Shown here: piece by piece, positions 9,679 through 19,027 of the stretch
Numbering within the stretch: position 1 is the stretch's first letter
Layout of the letters: each line of letters opens with the position of its first letter
NCBI RefSeq assembly: GCF_001658005.1
Contig: NZ_CP015986.1
Span: forward strand, 372,001-436,000
Length of the DNA stretch: 64,000 nt
Direction: 5' to 3'
Source of the DNA: Sphingobium sp. EP60837
GTDB taxonomy: Bacteria; Pseudomonadota; Alphaproteobacteria; Sphingomonadales; Sphingomonadaceae
Position numbers and translations under genes: made by a program
The notes under the pieces: model-generated
The model's database searches: none
Told to the model about the DNA's origin: nothing
Seen by the model: only the letters and a program-made list of their open reading frames with translations

Positions 9679-11181
9679 TTACGCAAGCGCCTTGCGAACC
9701 AGTTCGTTCACGACCTGGGGATTGGCCTTGCCCTGCATCGCCTTCATCGTCTGTCCGACGAAGAAGCCGAACAGCGCTTCCTTGCCCGCCTTATACTGAT
9801 CGACCTTGTCGCCATTATCGGCCAGCACCTTCGCCACCGCCGCTTCGATCGCGCCGGTGTCGCTGGTCTGTTTGAGGCCCTTTTCCTCAACGATCCTGGG
9901 TGCCCGCTCGCCGGTCTCCAGCATGATCTCGAAGACCTGCTTGGCAATGGTGCCCGAGATGGTGCCATCGGCGACGAGCGCCAGCAGTTCCGCGCCCTCT
10001 TCCGGCCCAACCGGGCTGTCTTCCAAGCTCTTGCCCAGACGATTAAGCGCACCATACAGCTCCGACAGCAGCCAGTTGGCCGACGCCTTGGCGACTTCCC
10101 CCTCGCTCTTCTTCTGGATGCGCGCACCTTCCGCAAGCAGCGCCTCAAACCAGCGCGCGGTATCCGCATCCGCGGTCAGCGTCGCTGCGTTATAAGGGGA
10201 AAGGCCCAACTGCTCTTCGTAGCGGCGGCGCTTGGCGTCCGGCAGCTCGGGCAGCGACTGGCGGCACTCTTCCAGAAACGCGTCGTCCAGTTCCAGCGGC
10301 AGCAGGTCTGGATCCGGGAAGTAGCGATAGTCATGCGCATCTTCCTTCGACCGCATGGACCGGGTCTCATTCTTGTCCGGATCGTAAAGGCGGGTTTCCT
10401 GCACCACCTTGCCGCCAGCCTCCAGCACATCGACCTGACGGCTGGCCTCATATTCGACCACCGCCATGACGAAGCGGACCGAGTTCACATTCTTGGTCTC
10501 GGTGCGGGTGCCGAACTCATGACCTGGCTTGCGTACGGAGACGTTGACGTCTGCGCGCATAGAACCCTGGTCCATATTGCCGTCGCACGAGCCGACATAG
10601 CGCAGGATGGTCCGCAGCTTGGAAAGATAGGCCCCGGCTTCGGCGGGCGAGCGCATGTCCGGCTTCGACACGATTTCCATCAACGCCACGCCAGAACGGT
10701 TCAAATCGACATAGGACCGCGTCGGATGCTGATCGTGCATCAGCTTGCCCGCATCCTGCTCGACATGGATACGCTCGATGCCGATCCGCTTCGTTGCGGC
10801 GTCGGGATTCTTCTCGTCGAGATTGATCTCGATCGCGCCCTCGCCCACCAACGGGTGGTACAGCTGGCTGATCTGGTAACCCTGAGGCAAGTCCGCGTAG
10901 AAATAATTCTTGCGGTCAAAGCGCGACCATTTGTTGATCTTGGCGTCGATCGCCATGCCGGTGCGTACCGCCTGGCGGATGCACTCGCGGTTGGGCACGG
11001 GCAACATGCCTGGCATCGCCGCATCGACCAGCGACACCTGAGTGTTCGGTTCCGCACCGAAAGCCGTCGCCGCGCCGGAAAAGAGCTTCGCCTGGCTCGT
11101 TACCTGCGCATGGACTTCCAGGCCGATCACGACCTCCCACTCGCCGGTTGCGCCCTGAATGCGATATGCTGTCTCGGTCAT
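9679..11181 (-). CDS. gatB: aspartyl/glutamyl-tRNA(Asn/Gln) amidotransferase subunit B
   Basis: The tRNA-binding kinase-like subunit of GatCAB, which converts Glu-tRNA(Gln) and Asp-tRNA(Asn) to the amidated forms; needed where GlnRS or AsnRS is missing. The 500 residues start [13 protein letters not shown] and contain the conserved [32 protein letters not shown] and [12 protein letters not shown] segments, with the YqeY-like tail domain ending in [13 protein letters not shown]. It lies downstream of gatC and gatA in the same direction, separated from gatA by a 98-base gap filled by two palindromic repeats, so GatB supply may be tuned separately. Confidence 0.97.
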   Translation of the reverse strand: MTETAYRIQGATGEWEVVIGLEVHAQVTSQAKLFSGAATAFGAEPNTQVSLVDAAMPGMLPVPNRECIRQAVRTGMAIDAKINKWSRFDRKNYFYADLPQGYQISQLYHPLVGEGAIEINLDEKNPDAATKRIGIERIHVEQDAGKLMHDQHPTRSYVDLNRSGVALMEIVSKPDMRSPAEAGAYLSKLRTILRYVGSCDGNMDQGSMRADVNVSVRKPGHEFGTRTETKNVNSVRFVMAVVEYEASRQVDVLEAGGKVVQETRLYDPDKNETRSMRSKEDAHDYRYFPDPDLLPLELDDAFLEECRQSLPELPDAKRRRYEEQLGLSPYNAATLTADADTARWFEALLAEGARIQKKSEGEVAKASANWLLSELYGALNRLGKSLEDSPVGPEEGAELLALVADGTISGTIAKQVFEIMLETGERAPRIVEEKGLKQTSDTGAIEAAVAKVLADNGDKVDQYKAGKEALFGFFVGQTMKAMQGKANPQVVNELVRKALA

Positions 11182-11190
11182 CTTCTACAC

Positions 11191-11272
11191 CGTCATCCCA
11201 GCGAAAGCTGGGATCTCTCTTTTCTAATGTCACAACATAGGCACTGAGATGCCAGCTTCCGCTGGCATGACG
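11191..11272. repeat. paired palindromic repeat between gatA and gatB
   Basis: Two small hairpins face each other. The first has arms ATCCCAGC and GCTGGGAT with loop GAAA (11195-11214). The second has arms ATGCCAGC and GCTGGCAT with loop TTCC (11249-11268). The outer flanks are GTC and GAC. The same paired arrangement recurs at 62539-62612, so this is a dispersed element and not a gatB-specific structure. Confidence 0.8.
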
Positions 11273-11279
11273 ACACCTG

Positions 11280-12764
11280 TTACCACCACTTCTCCGGCCG
11301 CGCCGTGAATCCGGCGCGCTCCTCGATCGCAAGCCCCGCGTTCAGCACGGTCTGCTCGTCCAGCGCCTTGCCGATAATCTGCAATCCCAGCGGCAAACCT
11401 TGCGCATCCAGCCCACCCGGCACCGCCATGGCGGGCAGACCCGCCAGCGAAGCCGGAACCGTGAAGACGTCGTTCAGATACATGGCCAGCGGATCGGCCT
11501 GCTTCTCGCCCAGCGCAAAGGAAGCGCTCGGTGCAGTCGGCGTCAGCAGCAGGTCGCAATTCTCGAAAGCCTGCTCGAAGTCGCGCGCGATCAGTGCCCG
11601 AACCTTCTGCGCCTGCGTATAATAGGCGTCATAGAAGCCCGCCGACAGCACATATGTGCCGATCATGATGCGGCGCTTGACCTCCGGCCCGAAACCGGCG
11701 GCGCGGGTCGCGGCATACATGTCTTGCAAGCCCGCCCCATCGGGCAGGTCGCGTTGGCCGTACCGCACACCGTCATAGCGGGCGAGGTTCGAGGAAGCCT
11801 CGGCAGGCGCGATGATATAATAGGTCGGCAGCGCATATTTGGTGTGCGGCAGCGACACCTCCACCACCTCGGCGCCCGCATCCCTCAGCCATTCGATCCC
11901 GCGATCCCACATCGCGGAGATTTCCGCATTCAGGCCATCGGGGCGATATTCCTTAGGAATGCCGACCTTCTTGCCGCGCAGGTCGCTGGAAAGCCCTGCC
12001 TCCCACTGCGGCACCGCCAGATCGAGCGAGGTCGAATCCTTGGGATCAAAGCCCGCCATCGTCTCCAGCAGGATCGCATTGTCCCGCACCGTCCGCGCCA
12101 TCGGCCCTGCCTGATCGAGCGACGAGGCAAAGGCGACGATACCCCAGCGCGAGCAGCGGCCATAGGTCGGTTTGATACCCGAAATCCCGGTAAAGGCCGC
12201 AGGCTGGCGGATCGAGCCACCCGTATCGGTCCCGGTCGCCGCCGGACACAGCCGCGCCGAAATCGCCGCGGAAGACCCACCCGAAGACCCACCCGGCGCC
12301 AGCGCGGCATTATCGCCACCGCCGCGCCGCCATGGCGAGATCACATTGCCAAAATAGCTCGTCTCGTTGGACGACCCCATGGCGAACTGGTCGAGGTTGA
12401 GCTTGCCCAGCATCCCCGCGCCCGCATCCCACAGCTTCTTCGATACCGTGGACTCATAGGTCGGCGTGAACCCCTCCAGCATGTGGCTGGCGGCGGTCGT
12501 CTGCACGCCTTCGGTGCAGAACAGGTCCTTCATGCCGATCGGCACGCCCGAAAGCGGCTTCAGAACCTCGCCCGCAGCCTTGGCCTTATCGGCGGCATCG
12601 GCGGCATCCAGCGCCTTCTCCGGCGTTTCGACAATAAAGGCGTTCAGCGCCTTGGCGGCAGCGACATTGGCGTTGAACGCCTGCGCCGCTTCGCGCGCCG
12701 AAAAGTCGCCCGCGCGAAAGCCGTCACGGATTTCCGCGACCGTCAGATCAGTCAGATTGCTCAT
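11280..12764 (-). CDS. gatA: aspartyl/glutamyl-tRNA(Asn/Gln) amidotransferase subunit A
   Basis: The amidase subunit of GatCAB: it releases ammonia from glutamine and channels it to GatB. The 494 residues show the amidase-signature Ser-cisSer-Lys centre: the Lys in [11 protein letters not shown], the Gly/Ser-rich [11 protein letters not shown], and the nucleophile Ser in [15 protein letters not shown]. The C-terminal [10 protein letters not shown] is typical. The ATG overlaps the gatC stop (TAATG at 12762-12766), which indicates translational coupling. Length is normal. Confidence 0.97.
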   Translation of the reverse strand: MSNLTDLTVAEIRDGFRAGDFSAREAAQAFNANVAAAKALNAFIVETPEKALDAADAADKAKAAGEVLKPLSGVPIGMKDLFCTEGVQTTAASHMLEGFTPTYESTVSKKLWDAGAGMLGKLNLDQFAMGSSNETSYFGNVISPWRRGGGDNAALAPGGSSGGSSAAISARLCPAATGTDTGGSIRQPAAFTGISGIKPTYGRCSRWGIVAFASSLDQAGPMARTVRDNAILLETMAGFDPKDSTSLDLAVPQWEAGLSSDLRGKKVGIPKEYRPDGLNAEISAMWDRGIEWLRDAGAEVVEVSLPHTKYALPTYYIIAPAEASSNLARYDGVRYGQRDLPDGAGLQDMYAATRAAGFGPEVKRRIMIGTYVLSAGFYDAYYTQAQKVRALIARDFEQAFENCDLLLTPTAPSASFALGEKQADPLAMYLNDVFTVPASLAGLPAMAVPGGLDAQGLPLGLQIIGKALDEQTVLNAGLAIEERAGFTARPEKWW

Positions 12765-13051
12765 TATTCGATCACCTTGGGGACCGCGAAAAAGCCATGT
12801 TCGGCCTGCGGCGCATTGGCCAGCACCCGGTCGCGGACATCGCCATCGGTCACGGCGTCCTCACGCAGGCGCAGCTTGTTGGGGATGACGGCGGTCATCG
12901 GCTCAACGCCGGTCACATCCACCTCGCCCAATTGCTCCACCCAGCCAAGGATGTTGTTGAGTTCCGGCACCATCGCTTCGGCTTCGGCGTCGGTCACCGA
13001 AATACGCGAAAGGCTGGCGATCTTCTTTACGGTCTGCAGGTCTATCGACAT
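12764..13051 (-). CDS. gatC: aspartyl/glutamyl-tRNA(Asn/Gln) amidotransferase subunit C
   Basis: The small GatC belt that holds GatA and GatB together. At 95 residues it has the family length and motifs: [20 protein letters not shown] at the N-terminus, [19 protein letters not shown] in the middle and the [15 protein letters not shown] stretch before the C-terminus. It is the first gene of gatC-gatA-gatB and is divergent from the DUF3089 gene. The 126-base region between them must hold both promoters. Confidence 0.96.
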   Translation of the reverse strand: MSIDLQTVKKIASLSRISVTDAEAEAMVPELNNILGWVEQLGEVDVTGVEPMTAVIPNKLRLREDAVTDGDVRDRVLANAPQAEHGFFAVPKVIE

Positions 13052-13177
13052 GGGCCGCCGCTACCACCCGCTCACGCCCGCTTCAAGTCCGCACTTGCGC
13101 ACTACCAGCACCTGCGCCAGACAAGCGCCGCCAGAGGCGCGGGTCGGGGCCCCGCCGAAGTGACGGAGAGCAAAGCC

Positions 13178-14296
13178 TTGGCCCGCAAGTTCCTTTATGT
13201 CGTCGCCAGCCTGATCGTGCTGGTGATCGCGGCGTTGCTGGTTTACCGAATCTGGGGCATGCAGCTGATCCGCGCCGTCATGGTGCCGCGCGAAGCCTTC
13301 GCCCCGCTCTCCCCACTGCCCCCCAACGCCTATGATGATCCCAAGATGTGGATCGCCCGTCCCGACATCACGACAGGCAATCCCGCGCTCTGGAAACCCG
13401 CAGGCGTGAAGGACCAGCCCACCGCGCAGAAGGCCGCTATCTTCTTCATTCACCCCACCTCCTACATCACCACGCTCGGCGACGCGCATTGGAACATGCG
13501 CCTGGATGACAAGGATTCGCTCGCGACTGCCCGCCGCTTCGTGCAGGGGCAGGCAAGCGCCTTCAATGCCGTGGGCGACGTCTGGGTCCCTCGCTACCGC
13601 CAGGCGAACTACGGTGCCTTCCTCACCGACAAGCCCGCAGGCGATCAGGCCCTCTCCGCCGCCTATCACGACGTAGTCCAGGCGTTCGCCGCTTTCCTGA
13701 ACGCCAATCCCACCGGTCCGCTGATCCTCGCCGGGCACAGCCAGGGCTCGCGCCACCTCCTCCAGCTCCTGCGTGAACAGGTAGCCGGCAAGCCCGTCGC
13801 ATCCCGCGTCGCTGCCGTCTATGCCGTGGGTTGGCCCGTTTCGGTCGAAGCCGATCTCCCCGCGCTCGGCCTACCCGCCTGCGCGCGCCGCGATCAGGCG
13901 CACTGTATTGTCAGCTGGCAAAGCTATGCCGAGCCCGCCGATCCATCACCCGTCGTCCAGACGTTCGAACGCCGCAACGGCTACACCGGCAAGCCGCGCA
14001 AGGGCACGCACATGCTCTGCACCAACCCGATCACCGGCGCCTTCAACGGAGCCGCCCCAGCAAGCGCCAATCGCGGCACACTCGATAGTCGCGACGAAGC
14101 CAAGCCGCCGCGTCTCCTTAAGGGCGTCGTCCCCGCCCGCTGCGACACCAGCGGCGTGCTGATGATCGGCGAGCCGGTGGACATGGGCCCCTTCACCCTT
14201 CCGGGCAACAACTACCATGTCTATGATTACAGTCTTTTCTGGGGGGATGTTCGCGAAGACGCCCGCCAACGCCTCGCGGCGTTCCTGACGAAATGA
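13178..14296 (+). CDS. membrane-anchored DUF3089 alpha/beta-hydrolase-like protein
   Basis: A 372-residue protein with a single N-terminal membrane anchor ([17 protein letters not shown]) and a DUF3089 domain. Visible features are [25 protein letters not shown] and the nucleophile elbow G-H-S-Q-G in [13 protein letters not shown], which suggests an esterase or lipase acting outside the membrane. I chose a TTG at 13178 because GGAG stands eight bases upstream; a GTG at 13160 is the alternative. The stop overlaps the ruvX start by four bases (ATGA), so the two are translated together. Substrate unknown. Confidence 0.85.
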   Translation: MARKFLYVVASLIVLVIAALLVYRIWGMQLIRAVMVPREAFAPLSPLPPNAYDDPKMWIARPDITTGNPALWKPAGVKDQPTAQKAAIFFIHPTSYITTLGDAHWNMRLDDKDSLATARRFVQGQASAFNAVGDVWVPRYRQANYGAFLTDKPAGDQALSAAYHDVVQAFAAFLNANPTGPLILAGHSQGSRHLLQLLREQVAGKPVASRVAAVYAVGWPVSVEADLPALGLPACARRDQAHCIVSWQSYAEPADPSPVVQTFERRNGYTGKPRKGTHMLCTNPITGAFNGAAPASANRGTLDSRDEAKPPRLLKGVVPARCDTSGVLMIGEPVDMGPFTLPGNNYHVYDYSLFWGDVREDARQRLAAFLTK

Positions 14297-14766
14297 CCAC
14301 CCTCCTCACTGCCGACCGCGCCGCCTTCCGCGAAGCCCTTCCGCAAGGCGGCCGCCTGCTCGGCATGGACGTAGGCACAAAGACGATCGGCCTTGCCCTG
14401 TGCGACGCGGGCTGGTCCATTGCGAGCCCGGCCCACACCGTCTCGCGCGGCAAGTTCAGCAAGGACAAGATCGCCCTTGCCGCCTTCATGGAGCAGCAGC
14501 AGGTGAAGGGCGTCGTGATCGGCCTACCCCTGAACCTCGACGGCAGCGAAAGCCCCCGCAGCCAGGCGAGCCGCGCTTTCGCCCGCAACATTGCCGACTT
14601 GGGGCTCCCCATTTTCCTCTGGGACGAACGCTGGTCCACCCAGGCGGTCACCCGCACCCTGCTCGAAGCCGACGCCAGCCGCGCCCGCCGCGAAGAGCTG
14701 GTGGACAAACTCGCCGCCAGCTATATTCTCCAGGGCGCGATCGATGGCCTGATGGCCGGATTTTGA
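14293..14766 (+). CDS. ruvX: Holliday-junction resolvase-like RuvX/YqgF nuclease
   Basis: An RNase H-fold protein of 157 residues. In other bacteria YqgF is required for 16S rRNA 5'-end maturation and is annotated as a putative Holliday-junction resolvase. Seen here are [17 protein letters not shown] with the first acidic residue, the [15 protein letters not shown] motif, and [20 protein letters not shown] with the later catalytic acids. Four-base overlap with the upstream DUF3089 gene. Convergent with the merR-type gene after an 18-base gap. Confidence 0.95.
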   Translation: MTTLLTADRAAFREALPQGGRLLGMDVGTKTIGLALCDAGWSIASPAHTVSRGKFSKDKIALAAFMEQQQVKGVVIGLPLNLDGSESPRSQASRAFARNIADLGLPIFLWDERWSTQAVTRTLLEADASRARREELVDKLAASYILQGAIDGLMAGF

Positions 14767-14784
14767 CGACACGGGGTCAGGCAC

Positions 14785-15174
14785 TCATCCCTCAAACGCC
14801 GAAATAATCGGACAAGGCCCCTCCTCCGACGCATGACAAGCGCTCGCCAACCGCCGCAGCGCATCCCGCGCCGCCTGCAACTCCGCGATCTTCGAATCCA
14901 GCGCCGCCAGCCGCTCCGCCGCCAACTCCCGCGCTCTCGCCCGGTCTTCCCCGGCATCCAGCCGCAGCAACTCACCAATCTGCTCCAGCGTGAAACCTGC
15001 CCCCTGCGCCGATCGGATAAAGCGCAACCGCCGCACATCGTCCTCGCCATACCGCCGCACGCCGCCGCTGCCCCCACGCTCCGGCGTCCCGAGCAATCCC
15101 TTGCGCTGATAAAAGCGCACCGTTTCGACGCCCACGCCGCCAGCGCGCGCCAGACCAGAAATCGTCATCGCCAT
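14785..15174 (-). CDS. MerR-family transcriptional regulator
   Basis: A 129-residue regulator close to mercury-type MerR in its DNA-binding half (GLARAGGVGVETVRFYQRKG, then the GVRRYGEDDVRRLRFI wing). In the effector half two cysteines remain (C113 in ACHASEEG and C121 in GPCPI), matching the later pair of Tn501 MerR. The position of the first metal cysteine (Cys82 in Tn501) falls in DAGEDRARARE with no Cys, so three-coordinate Hg(II) binding is unlikely. It is divergent from the glutaredoxin-MauE gene, with a MerR-type promoter between them. A start at 15168 is also possible. Confidence 0.9.
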   Translation of the reverse strand: MAMTISGLARAGGVGVETVRFYQRKGLLGTPERGGSGGVRRYGEDDVRRLRFIRSAQGAGFTLEQIGELLRLDAGEDRARARELAAERLAALDSKIAELQAARDALRRLASACHASEEGPCPIISAFEG

Positions 15175-15176
15175 AC

Positions 15177-15208
15177 TTGACTCCGGACCATGGTACGGAA
15201 CCCATATA
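15177..15208 (+). promoter_or_regulatory. MerR-type promoter and operator
   Basis: The -35 TTGACT (15177-15182) and a -10 such as CCATAT or CATATA (15202-15208) are 19-20 bases apart, the stretched spacing on which MerR regulators act by DNA distortion. The spacer is an 18-base near-perfect dyad, TCCGGACCATGGTACGGA (15182-15199), with one mismatched pair. It would drive the glutaredoxin-MauE gene at 15241, with the regulator gene starting three bases on the other side. Confidence 0.8.
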
Positions 15209-15240
15209 GGCGGCATCGGATCACGAACAAAGGCCATGCC

Positions 15241-16005
15241 ATGACTTCATCAGCCGCCCTCGTCAGCACCCCGACGCGCACCGCGCAACTCCACCGCATG
15301 GTGATGCCGGGCCATGTCTGCCCCTATGGCCTCAAGGCGCGCTGGCTGCTCCAGCGAAAGGGATATGTGGTTGAGGATCATTGGCTCACCACCCGCGAGC
15401 AGGTCGATGCGTTCAAAGCTGCTCATGACGTCAAAACGACGCCACAGATCTTCATCGGCGGCGAACGGATCGGCGGCCATGATGACCTGCGCCGCCATCT
15501 CGGCCTGAAAGTCGCCGACCCAAAAGCTACGACTTATACCCCGGTCCTGGCCGTTTTCGCCGTGGCCGCGCTGCTTGGCCTGGCGCTCACCTGGCTGACC
15601 GGGATGCCGCTCGCCAGCATCATGACCGTCGAACATTTCATCGCCATCAGCATGATGCTGCTCGCCATGCTGAAGCTGCAGGATGTGGACCGCTTCGCCA
15701 CCATGTTCCTGAACTACGACCTGCTTGCCCGGCGCTTCGTCCCTTATGGCCGCATCTACCCTTTCCTTGAGCTCGGCGCGGGCGTGCTGATGCTGACGGG
15801 GCTTCTCAACTGGCTCTCCATCCCCGTCGCCCTATTCATCGGCGGCATCGGCGCCGCCTCGGTGTTCAAGGCCGTCTATATCGACAAGCGCGAACTCAAA
15901 TGCGCCTGCGTCGGCGGCAGCAGCAATGTGCCGCTGGGGTTCGTGTCCCTGACGGAGAATATCATGATGATGGCGATGGCATTGTGGATGCTGGCAGGGC
16001 GCTAG
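15241..16005 (+). CDS. glutaredoxin / MauE-like redox membrane protein fusion
   Basis: A 254-residue fusion. Residues 15-90 are a monothiol glutaredoxin domain with C27-P-Y-G in place of CPYC and the cis-proline segment TTPQIFIGGERIGG. Residues 100-254 form four membrane helices of the MauE/DoxX type with C221-A-C223 in ELKCACVGGSSNVPLG, a likely redox pair. Such proteins are thought to pass reducing or oxidising equivalents across the membrane. The ATG at 15241 is the natural start. Expression is probably controlled by the divergent MerR protein. Inducer and redox partner are unknown. Confidence 0.85.
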   Translation: MTSSAALVSTPTRTAQLHRMVMPGHVCPYGLKARWLLQRKGYVVEDHWLTTREQVDAFKAAHDVKTTPQIFIGGERIGGHDDLRRHLGLKVADPKATTYTPVLAVFAVAALLGLALTWLTGMPLASIMTVEHFIAISMMLLAMLKLQDVDRFATMFLNYDLLARRFVPYGRIYPFLELGAGVLMLTGLLNWLSIPVALFIGGIGAASVFKAVYIDKRELKCACVGGSSNVPLGFVSLTENIMMMAMALWMLAGR

Positions 16006-16053
16006 ACCGCCACTCAATGGAGCGGGCTATATCACTGCCCCCCATGCAGCAGA

Positions 16054-17610
16054 TCAAACCCCATCCCGCCCGTAAACATCAGGCAGGAACTGCACCCCCT
16101 GCCCGATCGGCACCGCAGTCAAATAGGTGAGGTAAACCGGCACCGGCTGGGGCAGCGGAACATGCTGCTCGGGTTCGCCGCTCTCCGCCACCAACGGCTT
16201 GCCGAAGAACCAGCGGCCCAGCCTTTGCGCATCCTCCAACCGGACGCATCCATTGCTGAAATGCCGCGCCGGTTTGGCAAGCAGATCGCGCGAAGGCGTA
16301 TCGTGCAGGTAGATGCCCAGATCATTGGGGAACATGAACTTCACCTTCCCCATGGCATTGGCGCCGCCCGGCAACTGACGCACGCGCAACTGCTGCCGCC
16401 CGTCCGCCACCGCCTGCCAATCGATCTCGGTCTCGTCCAACCGCCGGGCATTGGCGCCCCAGTCAGACAACGCCTCATAGTTGAGCTGGCTCAGAGACGC
16501 GCCGTTCAGGATGCGCTGGGACAGCTTCCGCTGCACCAGGTCGGACGGCACGTTCCAATAAGGATTGAGCGTGGCGTAACGGATCATGCCCGCCATCAAC
16601 GGCGTCTGGCTTTCCGGTGCGCCAGCGACGACCTTCATCGTCCCGTCCTGCCGCCCATTGCTAAAGTACCAAAGCCGGGCCGACGCCGCATCCACCACCA
16701 CATGCCGCACCCATGGCCCCGGCAACAATCGCGCCCTATCCAGGTTGAGCGCCAGCATCCGGTCGTACCAGCCAGAGGGCCGATTGAGCGCCTCGACCGT
16801 CTGCGCGCCCGCAACGCCATCCGCCTTCAGGCCATGATCGGCCTGAAACGCTCGCACCTTGGCGGCGAGCGCCTTGTCGTAGCTGCCCCCCTCCGCAAGG
16901 CCCAGCCGACGGCGCAGCAAGACGGCCGCCTGCCCCTTCACCCCCGGCCGCAGCTTCGCGCCTGCAGAGACCATGACGTCAGGCAGGTTCCCCCAACGCT
17001 CGGCGAACCCCTGCCGCGCTGTGCGCAGCTGCATATAAAATGGGTTCATCCAACCGGCTTGACGCACATAGTCGGTAAAGGAAGCCGCGACAGCGGCGGC
17101 ACGCAATATCTCCGCGGGGTCATCGTCGCGCGGCTGCACCTCTGGATCGAGATAGCGCATCTTCACGCGTTTCGATGGACGCCGCATGTCGCGCACGATC
17201 GCAGAGAAGGATTTGGAAAGCGCCAGGTCGGCCCGCGCCAGCAGCTTGGGATCGCCGCCTCCGGAATTCGCCTCCTCGACCACCCGCTCCAGGTCGCGCA
17301 GGTCATAATCCTTGGGATCAAGCCCATCGGCACGCGCGGTGCGGATCAGGTCCAGCAAGGCATCGGCCTGGCCGCCGACCCTGCTCCCATCCACCCATAG
17401 TGGCCAATAGCCGCGCGGCGCGTAGAAATCGCGCAGCTTGCCGCCCACCGATGCGCGAATTTCCGCACCAATACTGGATCGCACACCCTCTTGACCCGCC
17501 GCAGGCTGGGCAAGCGCGGATGACTCAATCAAGGCGACCGCCAACAGCGCGGCGATCATCGGCGCGCAAATTTGGCGGGCGCGGCGAACATGCCGCGCCC
17601 TAAAAGCCAT
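16054..17610 (-). CDS. L,D-transpeptidase of the YcbB/LdtD type
   Basis: A periplasmic peptidoglycan cross-linking enzyme forming 3-3 bonds. The 518-residue product has a signal peptide ending in SSALAQ, a scaffold region (YWPLWVDGSRVGGQAD), a peptidoglycan-binding domain near residue 270 (AFQADHGLKADGVAGAQTVE) and a C-terminal YkuD domain. The catalytic motif is the His of YLHDTP and SNGCVRLEDAQRLG with the nucleophile Cys. This is the large YcbB architecture, not the small LdtA type. The lipoprotein gene ends only five bases before this start, so they are likely one operon; an upstream in-frame start at 17673 would overlap it. Confidence 0.92.
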   Translation of the reverse strand: MAFRARHVRRARQICAPMIAALLAVALIESSALAQPAAGQEGVRSSIGAEIRASVGGKLRDFYAPRGYWPLWVDGSRVGGQADALLDLIRTARADGLDPKDYDLRDLERVVEEANSGGGDPKLLARADLALSKSFSAIVRDMRRPSKRVKMRYLDPEVQPRDDDPAEILRAAAVAASFTDYVRQAGWMNPFYMQLRTARQGFAERWGNLPDVMVSAGAKLRPGVKGQAAVLLRRRLGLAEGGSYDKALAAKVRAFQADHGLKADGVAGAQTVEALNRPSGWYDRMLALNLDRARLLPGPWVRHVVVDAASARLWYFSNGRQDGTMKVVAGAPESQTPLMAGMIRYATLNPYWNVPSDLVQRKLSQRILNGASLSQLNYEALSDWGANARRLDETEIDWQAVADGRQQLRVRQLPGGANAMGKVKFMFPNDLGIYLHDTPSRDLLAKPARHFSNGCVRLEDAQRLGRWFFGKPLVAESGEPEQHVPLPQPVPVYLTYLTAVPIGQGVQFLPDVYGRDGV

Positions 17611-17615
17611 ATCGG

Positions 17616-17879
17616 TCAGCCGCGTTCTCCGCGTCTGGACGGCGGCGGCGGCGGCGGTGGCGGCGGCGGACATGGCGGCCCCATCACCTCATGATACATG
17701 CCGTCCGGCGAGTAATAGCCATCGATGATGCCATCGCCGTTGCGATCCGCCGCGACAGTGCCGGCAATCGCACCGGGGCCGACTGGCGGCGCGGGCGCGA
17801 TAGGTTCATCTCTCGTCGTCGAGCAAGCGCTTAATCCAAGCGCAGCTCCGCCAAGAAGAGCCAAAAGCCTGATGTTCAT
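17616..17879 (-). CDS. small poly-proline lipoprotein with an EF-hand-like loop
   Basis: An 87-residue putative lipoprotein. The lipobox is LSAC at residues 16-19 after MNIRLLALLGGAALG, so the mature protein starts at Cys19. A calcium-loop-like D-R-N-G-D-G-I-I-D-G (residues 45-54) is followed by Y-Y-S-P-D-G-M-Y-H and a tail of ten consecutive prolines ending SRRGERG. The start at 17879 has the strong ribosome-binding site GGGAGAGGAT. It is the upstream partner of the L,D-transpeptidase, which suggests a cell-envelope role. The GGC-rich tail is prone to length changes. No family recognised. Confidence 0.75.
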   Translation of the reverse strand: MNIRLLALLGGAALGLSACSTTRDEPIAPAPPVGPGAIAGTVAADRNGDGIIDGYYSPDGMYHEVMGPPCPPPPPPPPPPSRRGERG

Positions 17880-18148
17880 ATCCTCTCCCTTGGCGCAACG
17901 AGGACCGTGCGCCGGTTTTAGGTGGGCACTGCGGAATGCAGCGGAGGTGTAACGACCCACGTGGCCTTTCGAACCCATTACCGGAGCGCAATGACGGTGA
18001 GATGTGCCTAATGCACGATTAACCGTGCACGACCATTTGAGGGCGATATCGCAAAAACGCGTTCGCTTCTCCCACCTCCGTTCAGGATGAGCGTGCCGAA
18101 GCCCACGCTCCATAGTCAGCTTACTCGCCCGCCAGCGGAACTAAGGCG

Positions 18149-19027
18149 TCAGCCCTCAACCCAATCCGCCGACGCAATGCCCTGCGCATAGAGCAGCACG
18201 GACAGATCCCCATGCACGATCTCCGCGGCCGCAGCCTCCCGCGTCTTGGGCTTGGCGTGATAGGCGACGCCCAATCCCGCACCTTGGATCATCGGTATAT
18301 CATTGGCCCCGTCGCCCACCGCCAGCGTCAAAGCCCGGTCGATGCCGCCTTCGATCGCCGCCTCCAGTTCCGCGCGCTTGCGCGAGGCATCCACAATCGG
18401 CAGCGTCACAGTTCCCACCAACGCGCCGTCTGCAATTTCCAGTACATTGGCGACAGCGCGATCGAAGCCAATCTCCTCCGCGACAGGCCCAGTGAAACGC
18501 GTAAATCCGCCCGACACCAGCAGCGTCTCCGCGCCGCGCGCCTTCATCGTGCGCACCAGCGCCCGCGCGCCGGGCATGATCTTCACGCGCTCGGTCCGGC
18601 ACTGGTCGATGGCCTCGTCCGCCAGCCCCTTCAGCAGCGCCACCCGCTCATGCAGCGCGCCCGCAAAGTCCAGTTCGCCGCGCATCGCCCGCTCCGTGAT
18701 GTCGGCGATCTGCGGCTTGATCCCTGCATAATCGGCCAGCTCGTCGATGCACTCGACCGTGATCATCGTGGAATCCATGTCCGCGATCAGCAGCTTCTTC
18801 TCGCGACCGGCGGCTGGCTGGACGATTACGTCCACCTTGTCGCCAATGTCCGTCAACGCAGCGCGCGCCGTCACCGGATCGCTGCCAAAGAAGATGTCGG
18901 CCGCCTTGCCCTCGTCGATCCAATTGCTATCGACCGGCGCGCAGCCAGCGGTCGCCAGCCGCGCAACGGCTTCCTCAATATCCCCCTGACTCAAGGCCGC
19001 ACTTGCCACTAAGGTCGCGACGAACAT
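18149..19027 (-). CDS. serB: phosphoserine phosphatase
   Basis: Last step of serine biosynthesis, a HAD-family phosphatase. The 292 residues show motif I as [19 protein letters not shown] with the nucleophile Asp, motif II as LVSGGFTRF, and motifs III-IV as [13 protein letters not shown]. The N-terminal 80 residues take the place of the regulatory ACT-like region of other SerB proteins. The ATG at 19027 has AGGAG five bases upstream. Its first two bases are shared, on the opposite strand, with the miaA start codon, so the two promoters must lie inside each other's coding regions. Confidence 0.95.
   Translation of the reverse strand: MFVATLVASAALSQGDIEEAVARLATAGCAPVDSNWIDEGKAADIFFGSDPVTARAALTDIGDKVDVIVQPAAGREKKLLIADMDSTMITVECIDELADYAGIKPQIADITERAMRGELDFAGALHERVALLKGLADEAIDQCRTERVKIMPGARALVRTMKARGAETLLVSGGFTRFTGPVAEEIGFDRAVANVLEIADGALVGTVTLPIVDASRKRAELEAAIEGGIDRALTLAVGDGANDIPMIQGAGLGVAYHAKPKTREAAAAEIVHGDLSVLLYAQGIASADWVEG

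Noticed and set aside
14785..16005. Mercury-resistance (mer) operon
   Set aside because: The regulator lacks the first metal cysteine and no MerA, MerT or MerP gene is present.
16054..17610. Window-wide search for tRNA, rRNA or tmRNA genes
   Set aside because: No T-arm-like GGTTCGAATCC-type segment with matching acceptor arms was seen in any intergenic region; the compact spacing leaves little room. Weak negative, by eye only.
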